NCBI RefSeq assembly: GCF_000820005.1
Contig: NZ_CDBL01000033.1
Location: 21,347 to 85,346, forward strand
DNA length: 64,000 nt
From: Aeromonas piscicola
GTDB taxonomy: Bacteria; Pseudomonadota; Gammaproteobacteria; Enterobacterales; Aeromonadaceae
Direction of reading: 5' to 3'
The position numbers and the translations under genes were made by a program. A model generated the notes under the pieces. That model was given only the letters and a program-made list of their open reading frames with translations. It ran no database searches and had not been told where the DNA came from. Shown here piece by piece: positions 36,891-48,198 of this stretch (positions are counted from its first letter, which is position 1; each line of letters starts with the position of its first letter).

Positions 36891-38267
36891 TTACAGGAAG
36901 AAAGGACTTGGCTGGAACAGCCGTTCCACTTCCGGGATGTACTTCTTGTCCACCAGGAACATCACCACGTGGTCATCCTGCTGGATCTGGGTGCGATCGT
37001 GGGCGATCAGCACCTCATCACCGCGCACTATGGCGCCTATGGTGGTACCGGGCGGCAGCTTGAGCTCCCCCACCGTCTTGCCCACCACTTTGGAGGTGTT
37101 CTCGTCACCGTGGGCGATGGCCTCGATGGCCTCGGCCGCCCCGCGGCGCAGGCTGTAGACGTTGGCGATATCGGCCCGGCGCACGTGGGTCAGCAGGGCC
37201 GAGATGGTGGCCTGCTGGGGCGAGATGGCGATGTCGATGGAGCCACCCTGCACCAGATCCACGTAGGCGCTGCGCTGGATCAGCACCATTGTCTTCTTGG
37301 CGCCCATCTTCTTGGCGAGCAGGGCCGACATTATGTTGGCCTCATCCTCGTTGGTCACGGCGATGAAGACGTCGATCTGGTCTATGTGCTCCTCGGCCAG
37401 CAGCTCCTGATCCGCCGCATCGCCGCAGAAGACGATGGTGTTTTCCAGCTGTTCGGACAGTTGCTCCGCCCGCTTCTGGTTGCGCTCGATGAGCTTCACG
37501 CTGTAGCGCTTCTCCAGCTGACGGGCGAGGCCGGCTCCTATGTTGCCGCCACCGACGATCATGATGCGACGATAGGGGCTCTCGAGCCGCTGCAGTTCCG
37601 ACATCACGGCCCGGATATGGCCGGCGGCGGCAACGAAGAACACCTCGTCATCCGCCTCTATGATGGTGGTGCCTTGCGGACGGATGGAGCGCCCCTGGCG
37701 GAAGATGGCGGCCACCCGGGTCTCAATGTTGGGCATGTGATCCCGCAGGGTGGAGAGGGCGTTGCCCACCAGGGGGCCGCCGTAGTAGGCCTTGACCGCC
37801 ACCAGACCCACCTTGCCACCGGCAAAGTCCACCACCTGCAGCGCACCCGGATACTCGATCAGCCGGCGCACATAGTCGGTCACCAGCTGCTCGGGGGCGA
37901 TCAGGTGATCCACCGGTACCGATTCCGGCAGGAACAATCGATCCCGCTCCACCAGATAGGCAGGGGAGCGAATGCGCGCCACCTTGTTCGGGGTGTTGAA
38001 CAGGGAGTAGGCCACCTGGCAGGCGATCATGTTGGTCTCGTCACTGTTGGTGACCGCCACCAGCATGTCCGCATCCTGGGCGCCCGCTTCGCGCAGCACC
38101 TTGGGGTGGGCGCCGTGGCCGTTCACCACCCGCAGGTCAAACTTGTCCTGCAGCTCCCGCAGACGGTCGCTGTCGGTATCGACTATGGTGATGTCGTTGT
38201 TCTCGCCGGCCAGGTTTTCAGCCAGGGTGCCACCGACCTGGCCTGCGCCCAGAATGATGATCTTCAT
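36891..38267 (-). CDS. trkA: Trk system regulatory subunit TrkA
   Basis: A 458-residue peripheral membrane protein with two tandem RCK units, each with an NAD(H)-binding Rossmann half. The first begins [19 protein letters not shown], and the second contains [18 protein letters not shown] near residue 235, each followed by a TrkA_C domain. It gates TrkH in response to nucleotides. Length equals E. coli TrkA (458). GAGGGG precedes the ATG. Gene order rsmB-trkA is the same as in E. coli. Confidence 0.97.
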   Translation of the reverse strand: MKIIILGAGQVGGTLAENLAGENNDITIVDTDSDRLRELQDKFDLRVVNGHGAHPKVLREAGAQDADMLVAVTNSDETNMIACQVAYSLFNTPNKVARIRSPAYLVERDRLFLPESVPVDHLIAPEQLVTDYVRRLIEYPGALQVVDFAGGKVGLVAVKAYYGGPLVGNALSTLRDHMPNIETRVAAIFRQGRSIRPQGTTIIEADDEVFFVAAAGHIRAVMSELQRLESPYRRIMIVGGGNIGAGLARQLEKRYSVKLIERNQKRAEQLSEQLENTIVFCGDAADQELLAEEHIDQIDVFIAVTNEDEANIMSALLAKKMGAKKTMVLIQRSAYVDLVQGGSIDIAISPQQATISALLTHVRRADIANVYSLRRGAAEAIEAIAHGDENTSKVVGKTVGELKLPPGTTIGAIVRGDEVLIAHDRTQIQQDDHVVMFLVDKKYIPEVERLFQPSPFFL

Positions 38268-38378
38268 AGGGACCCCTCAGGGAACGAGGATGCGTTGCAA
38301 CGGGTGGCAATCAGGTCAGGGTCAGTCGTCAACATGATGATTCTCATAGGGAAAGCTTGCTCGATGTTGCGCAGTAAT

Positions 38379-38399
38379 GGGTGCCGTCAACCGGCACCC
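38379..38399 (-). terminator. Hairpin after rsmB
   Basis: GGGTGCCG and CGGCACCC enclose five bases, 26 bases past the rsmB stop on the minus strand. There is no T run, so full termination before trkA is doubtful. Confidence 0.4.
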
Positions 38400-38424
38400 G
38401 TCATCTTCATGGCCATGGCCCTGC

Positions 38425-39717
38425 TTACCGCTTGATCAGCTTGGCATAGTAGAAGCCATCCATCTCGGCTTCGCCTGGCAGGAACTGGCGGCCCGGGCAC
38501 GCCGGCGTGTCCTGTTCATGCAGCGGCACCAGGGTGGCATCCGGGGTGGCAGCCAGGAAGGCGCGAATTTGTTCGCGGTTCTCTTCCGGCAGCACTGAGC
38601 AGGTGGCGTAAAGCAGAGTACCGCCGCTTTTCAGTTTCGACCAGAGAGCGATGAGAATACGGCGCTGCAGCTCGGCCAGTTCACGGATGTCCTGATCCCG
38701 GCGCAGCCACTTGATGTCGGGGTGGCGGCGGATGACACCGGTGGCGGAGCAGGGGGCATCCAGCAGGATGCGATCGAACTGGCCCTTTGGCCACCAGAGT
38801 TCCGGGGTACTGGCATCACCGTGGATCACCTCGGCCTTGAGACCGATGCGGTCCAGGTTCTCCTGCACCCGCTTGAGGCGGTGCTCGTCTGCATCGACGG
38901 CGACCACGCCGGCAAGCGCAGGTTGACGTTCCAGCAGGTGGGCGGTCTTGCCGCCGGGGGCGGCGCAGGCATCCAGTACCCACTCGCCCGGTTGCGGGTC
39001 TAGCAGTCGGGCGGCCTGTTGGGCAGCACCATCCTGTACCGAGCAGTCGCCCGCTTCGAAGCCGGGCAGCTTGGTCACGTCGCAAGGACGCTCCAGCAGG
39101 ATGCAATCCTCGCCCTCTTCACCGGCCACGGCATTGATGCCGACTTCGGCCATGCGAGCCAGCATGGCATCACGGCTCTGGCGCTGGCTGTTGTTGCGGA
39201 TCCACATGGGCGGGCGCTGGTTGTTCGCCTCCATGATGAACTCCCAATCTTCTGGATAGGCTTGGCGCAGGCGCTTGGTGAGCCACTCCGGGTGGCCGAG
39301 GCGAATGCTGGGAACGCGGTCGATGCGCAGCAAGATGACTTCGGCGCTGCGCTGGAAGTTGCGCAGCACGCCATTGATGAGGCCGCGCAGGGAGGTGCCT
39401 TTGAGCAGTTTGACGGCGTTGACGGTCTCGGCCACGGCGGCGTGGGCCGGAATGCGGGTGTAGATGAGCTGATAGAGGCCGACCAGGATCAGATAGTGGA
39501 AGATGCGGCTCTTGTTCTTGAGCGGCTTGTCCATCATCTCGTTGACCGCCGCATCGAGGCGGGGCAGCCAGCGCAGGGTGCCATAGCAGAGTTCTTGCAG
39601 GAGGGCGCGATCGCGGGGCGCAACCTTCTCCTGGGCAGCAGGCAGAACAGCGGAGAGGGATTGGCCCTGATCCAGCACCTGTTGAATAACGAGAGCGGCC
39701 TGTGCACGTGTTTTCAT
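38425..39717 (-). CDS. rsmB: 16S rRNA m5C967 methyltransferase RsmB
   Basis: A 430-residue enzyme. The N-terminal 140 residues form a NusB-like RNA-binding domain. The C-terminal SAM-dependent domain has VLDACAAPGGKTAHLLE (SAM site), LLDAPCSATGVIRRHPDIK (motif IV, with a Cys that releases product) and LLYATCSVLPEENREQI (motif VI, with the catalytic Cys). It methylates C967 of 16S rRNA. AAGGTAAC precedes the ATG. It follows fmt by 45 bases, as in E. coli. Confidence 0.96.
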   Translation of the reverse strand: MKTRAQAALVIQQVLDQGQSLSAVLPAAQEKVAPRDRALLQELCYGTLRWLPRLDAAVNEMMDKPLKNKSRIFHYLILVGLYQLIYTRIPAHAAVAETVNAVKLLKGTSLRGLINGVLRNFQRSAEVILLRIDRVPSIRLGHPEWLTKRLRQAYPEDWEFIMEANNQRPPMWIRNNSQRQSRDAMLARMAEVGINAVAGEEGEDCILLERPCDVTKLPGFEAGDCSVQDGAAQQAARLLDPQPGEWVLDACAAPGGKTAHLLERQPALAGVVAVDADEHRLKRVQENLDRIGLKAEVIHGDASTPELWWPKGQFDRILLDAPCSATGVIRRHPDIKWLRRDQDIRELAELQRRILIALWSKLKSGGTLLYATCSVLPEENREQIRAFLAATPDATLVPLHEQDTPACPGRQFLPGEAEMDGFYYAKLIKR

Positions 39718-39762
39718 AATGTTACCTTAGATGCGCAAGTCGGGGCCTGGGCCCCGCTTGGT

Positions 39763-40707
39763 TCAATTCAATTGCGTGCCGGGTTCAAACCAGTCGCGGC
39801 GAGAGTTGAGCAGATCCGAGACGGACATGGCCTTCTTGCCGGGCGGTTGCAGGGTGAGCAGGCGCAGCACGCCCTTGCCGGTGGCGATGTCGATCCCCTG
39901 CTTGTCGGCCTTGAGCAGGGTGCCGGCGCTCTGGCCATGGTCACTGTCGATGACGGTGGCTTGCCATACCTTGATGGTCTGGTCAGCCACTTCAAACCAG
40001 CTGATGGGCCAGGGATTGAAGGCGCGGATGCAGCGTTCGATAGCGACGCCCTCCATGGCCCAGTCGATGCGCGCCTCTTCCTTGGAGAGCTTCTGGGCAT
40101 AGTTGGCCAGCGCATCGTCCTGCTGCTCGGCCCGGGCTTCGCCTGCGGCAATGGCATCGAGGGTCTCGACCAGTGCCTGCGGGCCCAGCTCGGCCAGCTT
40201 GTCATAGAGGCTGGTGGAGGTTTCATCGGCCGCGATGGGGCAGCTCACCTTGCGGATCATGGCGCCGGTATCCAGCCCCACGTCCATCTGCATGATGGTT
40301 ACGCCGGTTTCGGCATCGCCCGCCCAGATGGAGCGCTGGATCGGTGCGGCACCGCGCCAGCGCGGCAGCAGGGAGCCGTGCACGTTGATGCAGCCCAGAC
40401 GCGGAGTGTCGAGTACCGCCTTGGGCAGGATCAGGCCGTAGGCCACCACCACCATGAGATCGGCGCCAAGGGCAGCCAGTTCGGCCTGCGCCTCTTCCTT
40501 GCGCAGGGAGGCGGGCTGGTAGACCGGCAGATCATGGGCAAGGGCCAGCTCCTTGACCGGGCTGGCAGTGAGCTTCTGGCCACGGCCGGCCGGTTTGTCT
40601 GGCTGGGTGTAAACGGCAACGACCTCGTGGTCGGAAGACAACAACGCCGCCAAGTGACGGGCGGCGAAGTCGGGAGTACCGGCAAAAATCAGTTTCAGCT
40701 TATTCAA
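39763..40707 (-). CDS. fmt: Methionyl-tRNA formyltransferase
   Basis: A 314-residue enzyme that formylates Met-tRNA(fMet) with 10-formyl-THF before initiation. Visible are the N-terminal [18 protein letters not shown], catalytic [16 protein letters not shown] (Asn and His near 107-110) and DVGLDTGAM (catalytic Asp near 145). The start codon is a TTG at 40707, as no in-frame ATG fits the conserved N-terminus; GAGG lies about ten bases before it. It is 12 bases after def, the usual def-fmt pair. Confidence 0.95.
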   Translation of the reverse strand: MNKLKLIFAGTPDFAARHLAALLSSDHEVVAVYTQPDKPAGRGQKLTASPVKELALAHDLPVYQPASLRKEEAQAELAALGADLMVVVAYGLILPKAVLDTPRLGCINVHGSLLPRWRGAAPIQRSIWAGDAETGVTIMQMDVGLDTGAMIRKVSCPIAADETSTSLYDKLAELGPQALVETLDAIAAGEARAEQQDDALANYAQKLSKEEARIDWAMEGVAIERCIRAFNPWPISWFEVADQTIKVWQATVIDSDHGQSAGTLLKADKQGIDIATGKGVLRLLTLQPPGKKAMSVSDLLNSRRDWFEPGTQLN

Positions 40708-40719
40708 TGGGGCAGATCC

Positions 40720-41232
40720 TCAGAGGATTTTGCGATCTTCACGGGCCATCTTTTCCAGCTTCTGGCGAATGCGCTGGCGCTTGAGCGGAGACAAGTAGTC
40801 CACAAACAGCTTGCCGACCAGATGATCCATCTCATGCTGTATGCAGATGGCGAGCAGATCGTCTGTTTCCAGCTCGAATGGCTTGCCGTTGCGATCCAGC
40901 GCACGCACCTTGACCCACTCGGCGCGTGGCACCAGAGCGCGGTGCTCGGGCACGGAGAGGCAACCCTCTTCGATGCCGGTGCTGCCGGATTGCTCGAGGA
41001 TCTCGGGGTTGATCAATACCAGAGGATCTTCACGGTTTTCAGAGACATCGATCACTATGATGCGCTGATGAATGTCGACCTGAGTGGCGGCAAGACCTAT
41101 GCCTTCCTCCGCGTACATGGTTTCGAACATATCATCTACAATGTGTTGTAACTCGGGTGTAAAGGTCTCGACAGGGGCTGCGACAGTGCGCAGACGTTCA
41201 TCGGGAAAACGCAATACATCTAGAATGGCCAT
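40720..41232 (-). CDS. def: Peptide deformylase
   Basis: A 170-residue metalloenzyme that removes the N-formyl group from nascent proteins. The three signature motifs are [10 protein letters not shown] (near 44), [11 protein letters not shown] (metal Cys near 91) and [12 protein letters not shown] (His-Glu-His, near 132). Length matches E. coli Def. It starts the def-fmt-rsmB-trkA group and is divergent from the LysM gene at 41341, as in E. coli. Confidence 0.97.
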   Translation of the reverse strand: MAILDVLRFPDERLRTVAAPVETFTPELQHIVDDMFETMYAEEGIGLAATQVDIHQRIIVIDVSENREDPLVLINPEILEQSGSTGIEEGCLSVPEHRALVPRAEWVKVRALDRNGKPFELETDDLLAICIQHEMDHLVGKLFVDYLSPLKRQRIRQKLEKMAREDRKIL

Positions 41233-41340
41233 AGTTTTTTCTTTAGTTTCGTATAAATGCAGTCAATATTGGCGTAATTCTAGTCATTTACGCCGACAAA
41301 AAACAGCAACACTTTGCGCGCAGAAGTAACAGGGAGTGTT

Positions 41341-42429
41341 ATGTATCTGAAGCAAACCATCCTCGCCTGCCTGCTGGCCACTCTGAGCCAAGGTGCCTTG
41401 GCCGATCAGTTGAAATTGAAAGCGGGTTATCCCGAGCGTTATGTCGTGCAAAAAGGCGACACCCTCTGGGATATCTCAGGCCAGTATCTGGCAGAGCCCT
41501 GGCTCTGGCCCCGCCTGTGGAACATCAATCCCCAGATTGCCAATCCGCACTGGATCTACCCCGGTGACGTGCTGCATCTGAGCTGGGTCAACGGCGAGCC
41601 TCGGCTAGGCAAGGTGACACAGGGTGGCAAGCCGGTGGTCCATCTCTCGCCCAAGAGCCGCTACGAGAACAAGGCCAATCCGGTCCCGACGCTGCCGCTC
41701 AGCGAAATAGGCCCCTTCCTGCAAACTGACCATATTCTGGCCGACAACCAGCAAGTGAAACAGCTGCCCTATGTGCTTGGCAACAACGAGGCCCACATCG
41801 GTATGCTGGAGGGCGACACCCTCTATGTGCAGGGATCGCTGACGCCAGGTCAGGACTACGGTATCTATCATCCGGGCATGGTTTACAAGGACAAGCAAAC
41901 TGGCGAGCTGCTGGGGCAGGAGGCGGTTTTTGTCGGCACGGCCAGAGCCGAGGAACAGCTGCCGGATGATCGCACCCGGGTCACCCTCAGTCACAATCAG
42001 CGAGAGGTGTATCAGGGGGACAAGGTGATGCCTTTCCCGCCGCAGGAAACGCTCTCCGCCGTGTTCACTCCGAAGGCGGCGCCCGTGATTTCACCGGGCT
42101 ACATAGTCGATCTGCCGAGCAAGGCCCGTGGCGGTGGCAAGTTTGATGTCGTGCTCATCAACCGGGGGGGGCGGGATCAGCTTGCCCCCGGTGATGTGCT
42201 GGAGATCCGGCGCCCTGGCGCCCAGCTGGTGAGCAAGAACGGCAAGGTATCGTACAAGGAGTACTCTTCCGTCTACAACAAGGCCTTCTACTCGGCCGGC
42301 AAGCCCCCCTTGCCCTCGGAGGCGGTGGCCAGGATCATGTTGTTCAAGGTGTACGACAAGCTGAGCTACGGCCTCATCATGCAGAGCCAGGACATGGTCA
42401 GCTCCGGCTATCAGGTCAGTAACTTCTAA
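41341..42429 (+). CDS. Exported LysM domain protein
   Basis: A 362-residue protein with a signal peptide (MYLKQTILACLLATLSQGALA) and one LysM domain (about residues 34-82: YVVQKGDTLWDISGQYL, NPHWIYPGDVLHLSW) that binds peptidoglycan. The remaining 280 residues are family specific with no catalytic motif I recognise. It is the usual neighbour upstream of dprA in gammaproteobacteria. AGGGAG precedes the ATG. A periplasmic cell-wall role is likely but unproven. Confidence 0.9.
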   Translation: MYLKQTILACLLATLSQGALADQLKLKAGYPERYVVQKGDTLWDISGQYLAEPWLWPRLWNINPQIANPHWIYPGDVLHLSWVNGEPRLGKVTQGGKPVVHLSPKSRYENKANPVPTLPLSEIGPFLQTDHILADNQQVKQLPYVLGNNEAHIGMLEGDTLYVQGSLTPGQDYGIYHPGMVYKDKQTGELLGQEAVFVGTARAEEQLPDDRTRVTLSHNQREVYQGDKVMPFPPQETLSAVFTPKAAPVISPGYIVDLPSKARGGGKFDVVLINRGGRDQLAPGDVLEIRRPGAQLVSKNGKVSYKEYSSVYNKAFYSAGKPPLPSEAVARIMLFKVYDKLSYGLIMQSQDMVSSGYQVSNF

Positions 42430-42430
42430 C

Positions 42431-43546
42431 GTGCCACTTCCACTCGGGCGGGTCTCGCTGTGGCTGACGCTGGATGCCGTCACCGGTATCGGCCCAGTCA
42501 CTGCCGCCCGCCTGCTTGCCCACGTTGGTGGCGATATTGCTGCCCTGTTTGAGAGTGATGATGGCCGTTTGCGGGCGCTTGGTCTGGACTCGGCCCAGAT
42601 CCGGCAGCTCAGATGGCCACTGCCTTCGGTTGAGCAGGGGCTTAGCTGGGCCACCGAGCCTGGCAATCACCTGCTCTGCCTCGATGATCCCGCCTATCCT
42701 GACCTGTTGAAAGAGATCCCCGCCGCCCCCTTGCTGCTCTACTGTCGTGGCAATCTTGCCGCCTTGTCTGTTCCACAGCTGGCGATAGTCGGTACGCGTC
42801 ACCCCACCTATGCCGGCAAGGACAATGCTGCGCGCCTGTGTGCGGAACTGGTGGCGTGCGGTCTGGCGATCACCTCGGGGCTCGCGCTCGGTATCGATGG
42901 TGTCTGTCATCAGCAGGCCCTGGCGACTGGTGGTGTCACTCTCGCCGTACTGGGCTCCGGCCTCGACTGCCTCTACCCCAAGCGCCATCATGGGCTGGCT
43001 GGCCAGATCCTGGAGAATGCGGGTGTGCTCATCTCCGAGCTGGCGCCGGACAAGGGACCGTTGGCCGAACATTTCCCTCGTCGCAATCGCATCATAAGTG
43101 GACTGGCGCTAGGAACCCTGGTGGTCGAAGCGGCCGAACAGAGTGGCTCACTCATCACAGCCCGCTACGCGCTGGAGCAAGGTCGTGAGGTATTTGCCGT
43201 TCCCGGTGCGCCGCAGAATGTGCAGGCGCTGGGCTGCAACAAATTAATCCAGCAGGGGGCCAAACTTGTATTGAGCGCGGCCGATATAGTGGAAGAGCTT
43301 CCCGGATTGGTCAGCCTGGCGCGGAAACCGGCTGGATTGCCTGAGCAACGGCATAATAGCGAATTGCCTTATGCCGATTTGTTGGATAACGTAGATTATG
43401 AGACCACGAGCGTGGATACCGTCGCCGAACGGGCCCAGCTTCCTGTCGAAGTGGTATTGGGCAGGTTGGTAGAGCTGGAGCTTTCCGGTGCAGTGATGGC
43501 GGTAGCCGGTGGATACGTCAGAGCGAGGAGGGCGAATCATGTTTGA
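42431..43546 (+). CDS. dprA: DNA processing protein DprA/Smf
   Basis: A 371-residue protein that loads RecA on incoming single-stranded DNA during transformation. The Rossmann-like DprA domain (about 90-295) shows LAIVGTRHPTYAGK, TSGLALGIDGVCHQQAL, LGSGLDCLYPKRH and FPRRNRIISGLALGTLVVEA. A C-terminal winged-helix domain covers about 310-370. It starts with GTG one base after the LysM gene's stop and overlaps smg by eight bases, so the three are likely translated in a coupled way. Confidence 0.95.
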   Translation: MPLPLGRVSLWLTLDAVTGIGPVTAARLLAHVGGDIAALFESDDGRLRALGLDSAQIRQLRWPLPSVEQGLSWATEPGNHLLCLDDPAYPDLLKEIPAAPLLLYCRGNLAALSVPQLAIVGTRHPTYAGKDNAARLCAELVACGLAITSGLALGIDGVCHQQALATGGVTLAVLGSGLDCLYPKRHHGLAGQILENAGVLISELAPDKGPLAEHFPRRNRIISGLALGTLVVEAAEQSGSLITARYALEQGREVFAVPGAPQNVQALGCNKLIQQGAKLVLSAADIVEELPGLVSLARKPAGLPEQRHNSELPYADLLDNVDYETTSVDTVAERAQLPVEVVLGRLVELELSGAVMAVAGGYVRARRANHV

Positions 43547-44012
43547 TGTATTGATGTACCTTTTCGAGACCTACATCCACAGCGATGCAGATGTAATGGT
43601 CGAGCAGGATGAACTCACCGACGAACTGAGCCGGGCTGGTTTCGATAAAGACGAGATCGAGAAGGCGCTCAACTGGCTGGAGCGACTGGCCAACCTGCAC
43701 GATAGCGAGCGGGAGGTGTATGTCACCGCCAGCGCGCAAGGCTCGATGCGTATCTATGCCCCGCAAGAGCTGGCACGCCTCAGCACCGAATGCCGTGGCT
43801 TCCTGCTCTTCCTGGAACAGGCTCAGGTACTGAATGCCGAGACCCGCGAGATCTGCATTGAGCGCCTGCTCGAGCTGGACAAGCCGGATATCGAGCTGGA
43901 CGATTTGAAGTGGGTCGTCATGATGGTGCTGTTCAACGTACCGGGCAGTGAAAATGCCTACCAGCAGATGGAAGAGCTGGTGTTTGATGAGTCAGACGGC
44001 GTCATTCACTGA
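43539..44012 (+). CDS. smg: Smg (DUF494) family protein
   Basis: A 157-residue acidic protein of the DUF494 family, regularly found beside dprA/smf. The N-terminus MFDVLMYLFETYIHSDADVM and the conserved WVVMMVLFNVPGSENAYQQM near the end match E. coli Smg (157 residues). The function is not established. GGAGG lies in the dprA coding sequence just before its ATG, and the genes overlap by eight bases. Confidence 0.93.
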   Translation: MFDVLMYLFETYIHSDADVMVEQDELTDELSRAGFDKDEIEKALNWLERLANLHDSEREVYVTASAQGSMRIYAPQELARLSTECRGFLLFLEQAQVLNAETREICIERLLELDKPDIELDDLKWVVMMVLFNVPGSENAYQQMEELVFDESDGVIH

Positions 44013-44067
44013 CAGTCCGGTGCCGCGCTGGTAGAATTCAGGCCATCTGGATTTCAAGGCGCGGCCC

Positions 44068-44625
44068 ATGTCAAAAATCGATCATCATCTCTTTTCTGCC
44101 CACGAACAGGCGTTCGAGCGAGAGCCGTGCCCGCAGTGTGGTGCCGAACTGGTGATCCGACAGGGCAAGCACGGCCCCTTTCTGGGCTGCTCCGCCTATC
44201 CTGCCTGTGACTATATCCGCTCCCTGACGCCATCCGGCCGCGACATCGAGAAAGTGCTCGAAGGCTCGGCCTGCCCGGATTGCGGCCAGCCGCTGGCGAT
44301 AAAGAAGGGGCGTTACGGTCTGTTTGTGGGTTGTACCCAGTATCCGGCCTGCCAGCACATCGAATCCCTGCAGGAAAGCGACGATACCCAGATCCTCTGT
44401 CCCGAGTGTGGCAAGGGTCATCTGGTTAGTCGCACCTCCCGCTACGGCAAGCAGTTCTACTCCTGCGATGGGTATCCCCATTGTAAATATGTGGTTAACG
44501 ACACGCCGATCCCCATGCCTTGTCCCGAATGTGGCTGGGGCATCATGGTAGAGAAGAAAGTGAGGGGAAATCTGAGGTGGATCTGCCCGCAAAAGAAATG
44601 CGGCCATCAAAGTGAGCAGGTATAA
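44068..44625 (+). CDS. yrdD: Topoisomerase I-like zinc-ribbon protein YrdD
   Basis: A 185-residue protein made of four zinc-ribbon units like the C-terminal domains of DNA topoisomerase I. Cys pairs are CPQC/CSAYPAC, CPDC/CTQYPAC, CPEC/CDGYPHC and CPECGW/CPQKKC. The topoisomerase catalytic domain is absent, so it probably binds single-stranded DNA. Length and order equal E. coli YrdD. Its stop overlaps a TATAAT that may serve the next gene. Confidence 0.93.
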   Translation: MSKIDHHLFSAHEQAFEREPCPQCGAELVIRQGKHGPFLGCSAYPACDYIRSLTPSGRDIEKVLEGSACPDCGQPLAIKKGRYGLFVGCTQYPACQHIESLQESDDTQILCPECGKGHLVSRTSRYGKQFYSCDGYPHCKYVVNDTPIPMPCPECGWGIMVEKKVRGNLRWICPQKKCGHQSEQV

Positions 44626-44659
44626 TCCCGCCGCCGTAACCAAATTGAAACGTTTTCGG
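44621..44659 (+). promoter_or_regulatory. Candidate purE promoter element and PurR box
   Basis: TATAAT (44621-44626) could be a -10 element; no good -35 is seen. A PurR-like box follows at 44644-44659 (ATTGAAACGTTTTCGG), sharing the 11-base core AAACGTTTTCG with the E. coli purine operator. It lies about 40 bases before the purE start, positioned to block elongation or initiation when purines are plentiful. Confidence 0.6.
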
Positions 44660-44699
44660 CGAACTTCAACCCCCCACTTGGAGTAAGGAAATTCCCACC

Positions 44700-45206
44700 A
44701 TGAATAAACCCTTTGTTGCCGTATTGATGGGCTCTGATTCTGATTTCCCCGTGATGCAATCTACCCTTGAAGTCCTCAAGTCGTTTGATATCAGAGTGGA
44801 AGTCAAGGTTACCTCTGCGCACCGTACCCCGGCTGCGACTCATCAGTATGTGACCGATGCCGAGGCCCGTGGCTGCAAGGTCTTTATCTGTGCTGCCGGT
44901 CTGGCTGCTCACCTGGCCGGTGCCGTTGCCGGCATCACCACCCGTCCCGTGATCGGGGTGCCCATCGATGGCGGCCCGCTCAAGGGACTGGATGCGCTGC
45001 TCTCTACCGTGCAGATGCCGGGCGGCGTACCAGTAGCAACCGTGGCGATCGGCAAGGCCGGCGCCAAGAACGCGGGCTATCTGGCGGCTCAGATGCTGGC
45101 GGTCGGAAATGATGAGCTGGCGGCCAAGGTACGTGCTGAACGCCAGAAGAATGCCGAAGAGGTGATGGCCAAGGATGCCGCCCTGCAGGCTCAGTTGCTC
45201 AAGTAA
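44700..45206 (+). CDS. purE: N5-carboxyaminoimidazole ribonucleotide mutase PurE
   Basis: A 168-residue PurE that acts in purine synthesis at the carboxyaminoimidazole step. Visible are [13 protein letters not shown] (phosphate loop), [12 protein letters not shown] (catalytic His region) and [20 protein letters not shown]. The segment [14 protein letters not shown] differs from the GAGGAAHLPGM of E. coli and Pseudomonas PurE, so this may be a variant lineage. purK is not adjacent, unlike in E. coli; tsaC follows. TAAGGA precedes the ATG. Confidence 0.92.
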   Translation: MNKPFVAVLMGSDSDFPVMQSTLEVLKSFDIRVEVKVTSAHRTPAATHQYVTDAEARGCKVFICAAGLAAHLAGAVAGITTRPVIGVPIDGGPLKGLDALLSTVQMPGGVPVATVAIGKAGAKNAGYLAAQMLAVGNDELAAKVRAERQKNAEEVMAKDAALQAQLLK

Positions 45207-45337
45207 GTGATAAAGCGGCAACCAGCCGGACAGGTTCGCGATTTATAGCAGGACGAGCGGATGTGTACCGGCGGTTGTCGCTCTAACAGGTTCAATCCAA
45301 ATAAGTGATGAGGCGGTGGCTTGGCTGCCGCATTTTT

Positions 45338-45898
45338 ATGCCAAATGAATTTGAACAAGCGGTTGCCGCCCTCCACAGTGAAGGGGTGATCGCCTATGCC
45401 ACCGAGGCCGTGTTTGGCCTGGGTTGTGATCCCGACTCAGAACTGGCGGTGCAGCGTCTGCTGGCCATCAAGCAGCGTCCGGTGGAGAAAGGCTTGATCC
45501 TGATCGCCGCCGATCTGGCGCAACTGCAGGAATATATCGATGTGAGCCAGCTCAGCAGCGAGCAGCTGGCCCGGGTAGAGGCCAGCTGGCCCGGTCCCTT
45601 CACCTGGATCATGCCCGCTCGAGCCGCGACGCCGACCTGGCTGACCGGTCAGTTCGACACCCTGGCTGTGCGGGTGACTGCTCATCCTCAGGTGCAGGCC
45701 CTGTGCCGCGCCTTCGGCAAGCCACTGGTTTCCACTAGTGCCAACCTGACCGGCGAGGAGCCTGCCCGTCGGATAGCCGAGATCGGCGAGGCGCTGGCAA
45801 GCCAGCTGGCCTATGTCCTGCCGGGCAAGGTCGGGGGCCAGGCCAATCCTTCCGAGATCAAGGATGCCAGGACCGGCGCCATCATTCGTCCCTCCTGA
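45338..45898 (+). CDS. tsaC: L-threonylcarbamoyladenylate synthase TsaC
   Basis: A 186-residue enzyme of the Sua5/YrdC family. It makes threonylcarbamoyl-AMP for the t6A37 modification of tRNAs that read ANN codons. The N-terminus ([20 protein letters not shown]), [15 protein letters not shown] and [15 protein letters not shown] are highly conserved with E. coli TsaC (190). The ATG at 45338 is chosen by alignment; no strong ribosome site is seen. It lies 130 bases after purE and 113 before hemF, the usual neighbour. Confidence 0.95.
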   Translation: MPNEFEQAVAALHSEGVIAYATEAVFGLGCDPDSELAVQRLLAIKQRPVEKGLILIAADLAQLQEYIDVSQLSSEQLARVEASWPGPFTWIMPARAATPTWLTGQFDTLAVRVTAHPQVQALCRAFGKPLVSTSANLTGEEPARRIAEIGEALASQLAYVLPGKVGGQANPSEIKDARTGAIIRPS

Positions 45899-45912
45899 GC
45901 GGGGCGGGCTGA

Positions 45913-46920
<1,008 letters not shown>

Positions 46921-46924
46921 CCAG

Positions 46925-46947
46925 AGGGGCCATGATGGCCCCTTTTT
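46925..46947 (+). terminator. Terminator of hemF
   Basis: AGGGGCCA and TGGCCCCT enclose TGA and are followed by a run of T, four bases past the stop codon. aroE begins 77 bases later, so it must have its own promoter or rely on read-through. Confidence 0.8.
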
Positions 46948-47023
46948 ACTGGCCGATATTCGGCTTGTTCCCGCGCGAGAAAACCCGTTAAATCGGAATA
47001 TTGCCCTCTGATGGAACTCCTTG

Positions 47024-47845
47024 ATGGATCGTTATCTGGTTTTTGGCCACCCGGTGCGCCACAGCAAATCCCCCTTTATCCACACCCTGTTTGCCAGGCA
47101 GACCCAGCAAGAGCTGGAATATGGTCTGGCCGAACCCGCCATCGACGAGTTTGCCACGACCCTGCGCGCCTTCTTCGCACAAGGGGGCAAGGGGTGCAAT
47201 GTTACTGTCCCTTTCAAGGAGCAGGCCTTCGCGCTGGTCGACAGGTTGAGCCCAAGGGCCAAACGGGCGGGCGCCGTCAATACCATCAAGCTGACCGACG
47301 ACGGCGTACTGCTGGGGGACAATACCGATGGTGCCGGTCTGGTGGCGGATCTCAAGGCTCACGGCGTGACCCTGACGGGCGGCCGGATCCTGCTGCTGGG
47401 AGCAGGGGGCGCCGCCCGTGGTGCCCTGGCTCCCTTGCTGGCCGAACATCCGGCCGAACTGGTGATTGCCAACCGCACCCACGCCAAGGCGGAGCAACTG
47501 GCGGCCGAGTTTCACGATCTGGGGGTCGTCACGGCCCAGAGCTATGAGCTGCTGGAGGGGGTGTTCGATCTCATCATCAATTCCACCTCCGCCAGCTTGC
47601 AAGGAGAGCTGCCGCCCCTCGCCCCTGCGCTGATCCACGCCGATATTGCCATCTACGACATGATGTATGGTGCCTCGGATACCCCCTTCATCGGCTGGGC
47701 CAGACAACAGGGGGCCCGCCAGATCATGGATGGGCTGGGCATGCTGGTCGAACAGGCGGCGGAGGCCTTTACCGTGTGGCGCGGAATCCGGCCAGGGACT
47801 AAACAGGTATTGAGAGAACTGAAACGAAATCTGGGGACCCTATGA
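47024..47845 (+). CDS. aroE: Shikimate dehydrogenase AroE
   Basis: A 273-residue NADPH-dependent enzyme that reduces 3-dehydroshikimate to shikimate. Substrate residues lie in [16 protein letters not shown] and [15 protein letters not shown] (catalytic Lys near 65). [12 protein letters not shown] has the catalytic Asp near 102. The cofactor fold shows [13 protein letters not shown] and VIANRT, the NRT signature that binds the 2'-phosphate of NADPH. Start at ATG 47024; the frame's TTG is one codon earlier. It overlaps the next gene by four bases. Confidence 0.96.
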   Translation: MDRYLVFGHPVRHSKSPFIHTLFARQTQQELEYGLAEPAIDEFATTLRAFFAQGGKGCNVTVPFKEQAFALVDRLSPRAKRAGAVNTIKLTDDGVLLGDNTDGAGLVADLKAHGVTLTGGRILLLGAGGAARGALAPLLAEHPAELVIANRTHAKAEQLAAEFHDLGVVTAQSYELLEGVFDLIINSTSASLQGELPPLAPALIHADIAIYDMMYGASDTPFIGWARQQGARQIMDGLGMLVEQAAEAFTVWRGIRPGTKQVLRELKRNLGTL

Positions 47846-48102
47846 ACCAAGGCATACTGTTTCCCGAGCTGGCTGACTGGCAGGCGCATGAACAGCGGAT
47901 CCATTTCCCGGCCCAGCAGAGAGGGGCTCTGGTCGATTGTTACATCAGTCACCGGCGTCTGGAAAAGATGACTGGTCTCTCCCTCGTCAGGGAGGAGGAC
48001 ATACTGCGCGCCTTCGAGAGTGTGCGCTTCGACATTGAAGATATGGCTGAGAAACTCATTGAAGAACAAGAGTTTGCAGAAGATGGCGCCATCTATCTCT
48101 AA
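47842..48102 (+). CDS. DUF1488 family protein (YrdB-like)
   Basis: An 86-residue protein of the DUF1488 family, found beside aroE in many gammaproteobacteria (YrdB in E. coli). It has [21 protein letters not shown] in the first part and [20 protein letters not shown] later. No function is known. It overlaps the aroE stop by an ATGA, so translation is coupled. Confidence 0.88.
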   Translation: MNQGILFPELADWQAHEQRIHFPAQQRGALVDCYISHRRLEKMTGLSLVREEDILRAFESVRFDIEDMAEKLIEEQEFAEDGAIYL

Positions 48103-48198
48103 GTTTTTTTAGTTTTTTCTCAAAGCAGCGGAACTTGTGTGGAATGCCGCTGACTAACTAGATAGTTGAGGAAGTGCTAGCTAGTCACCTTTATAACT

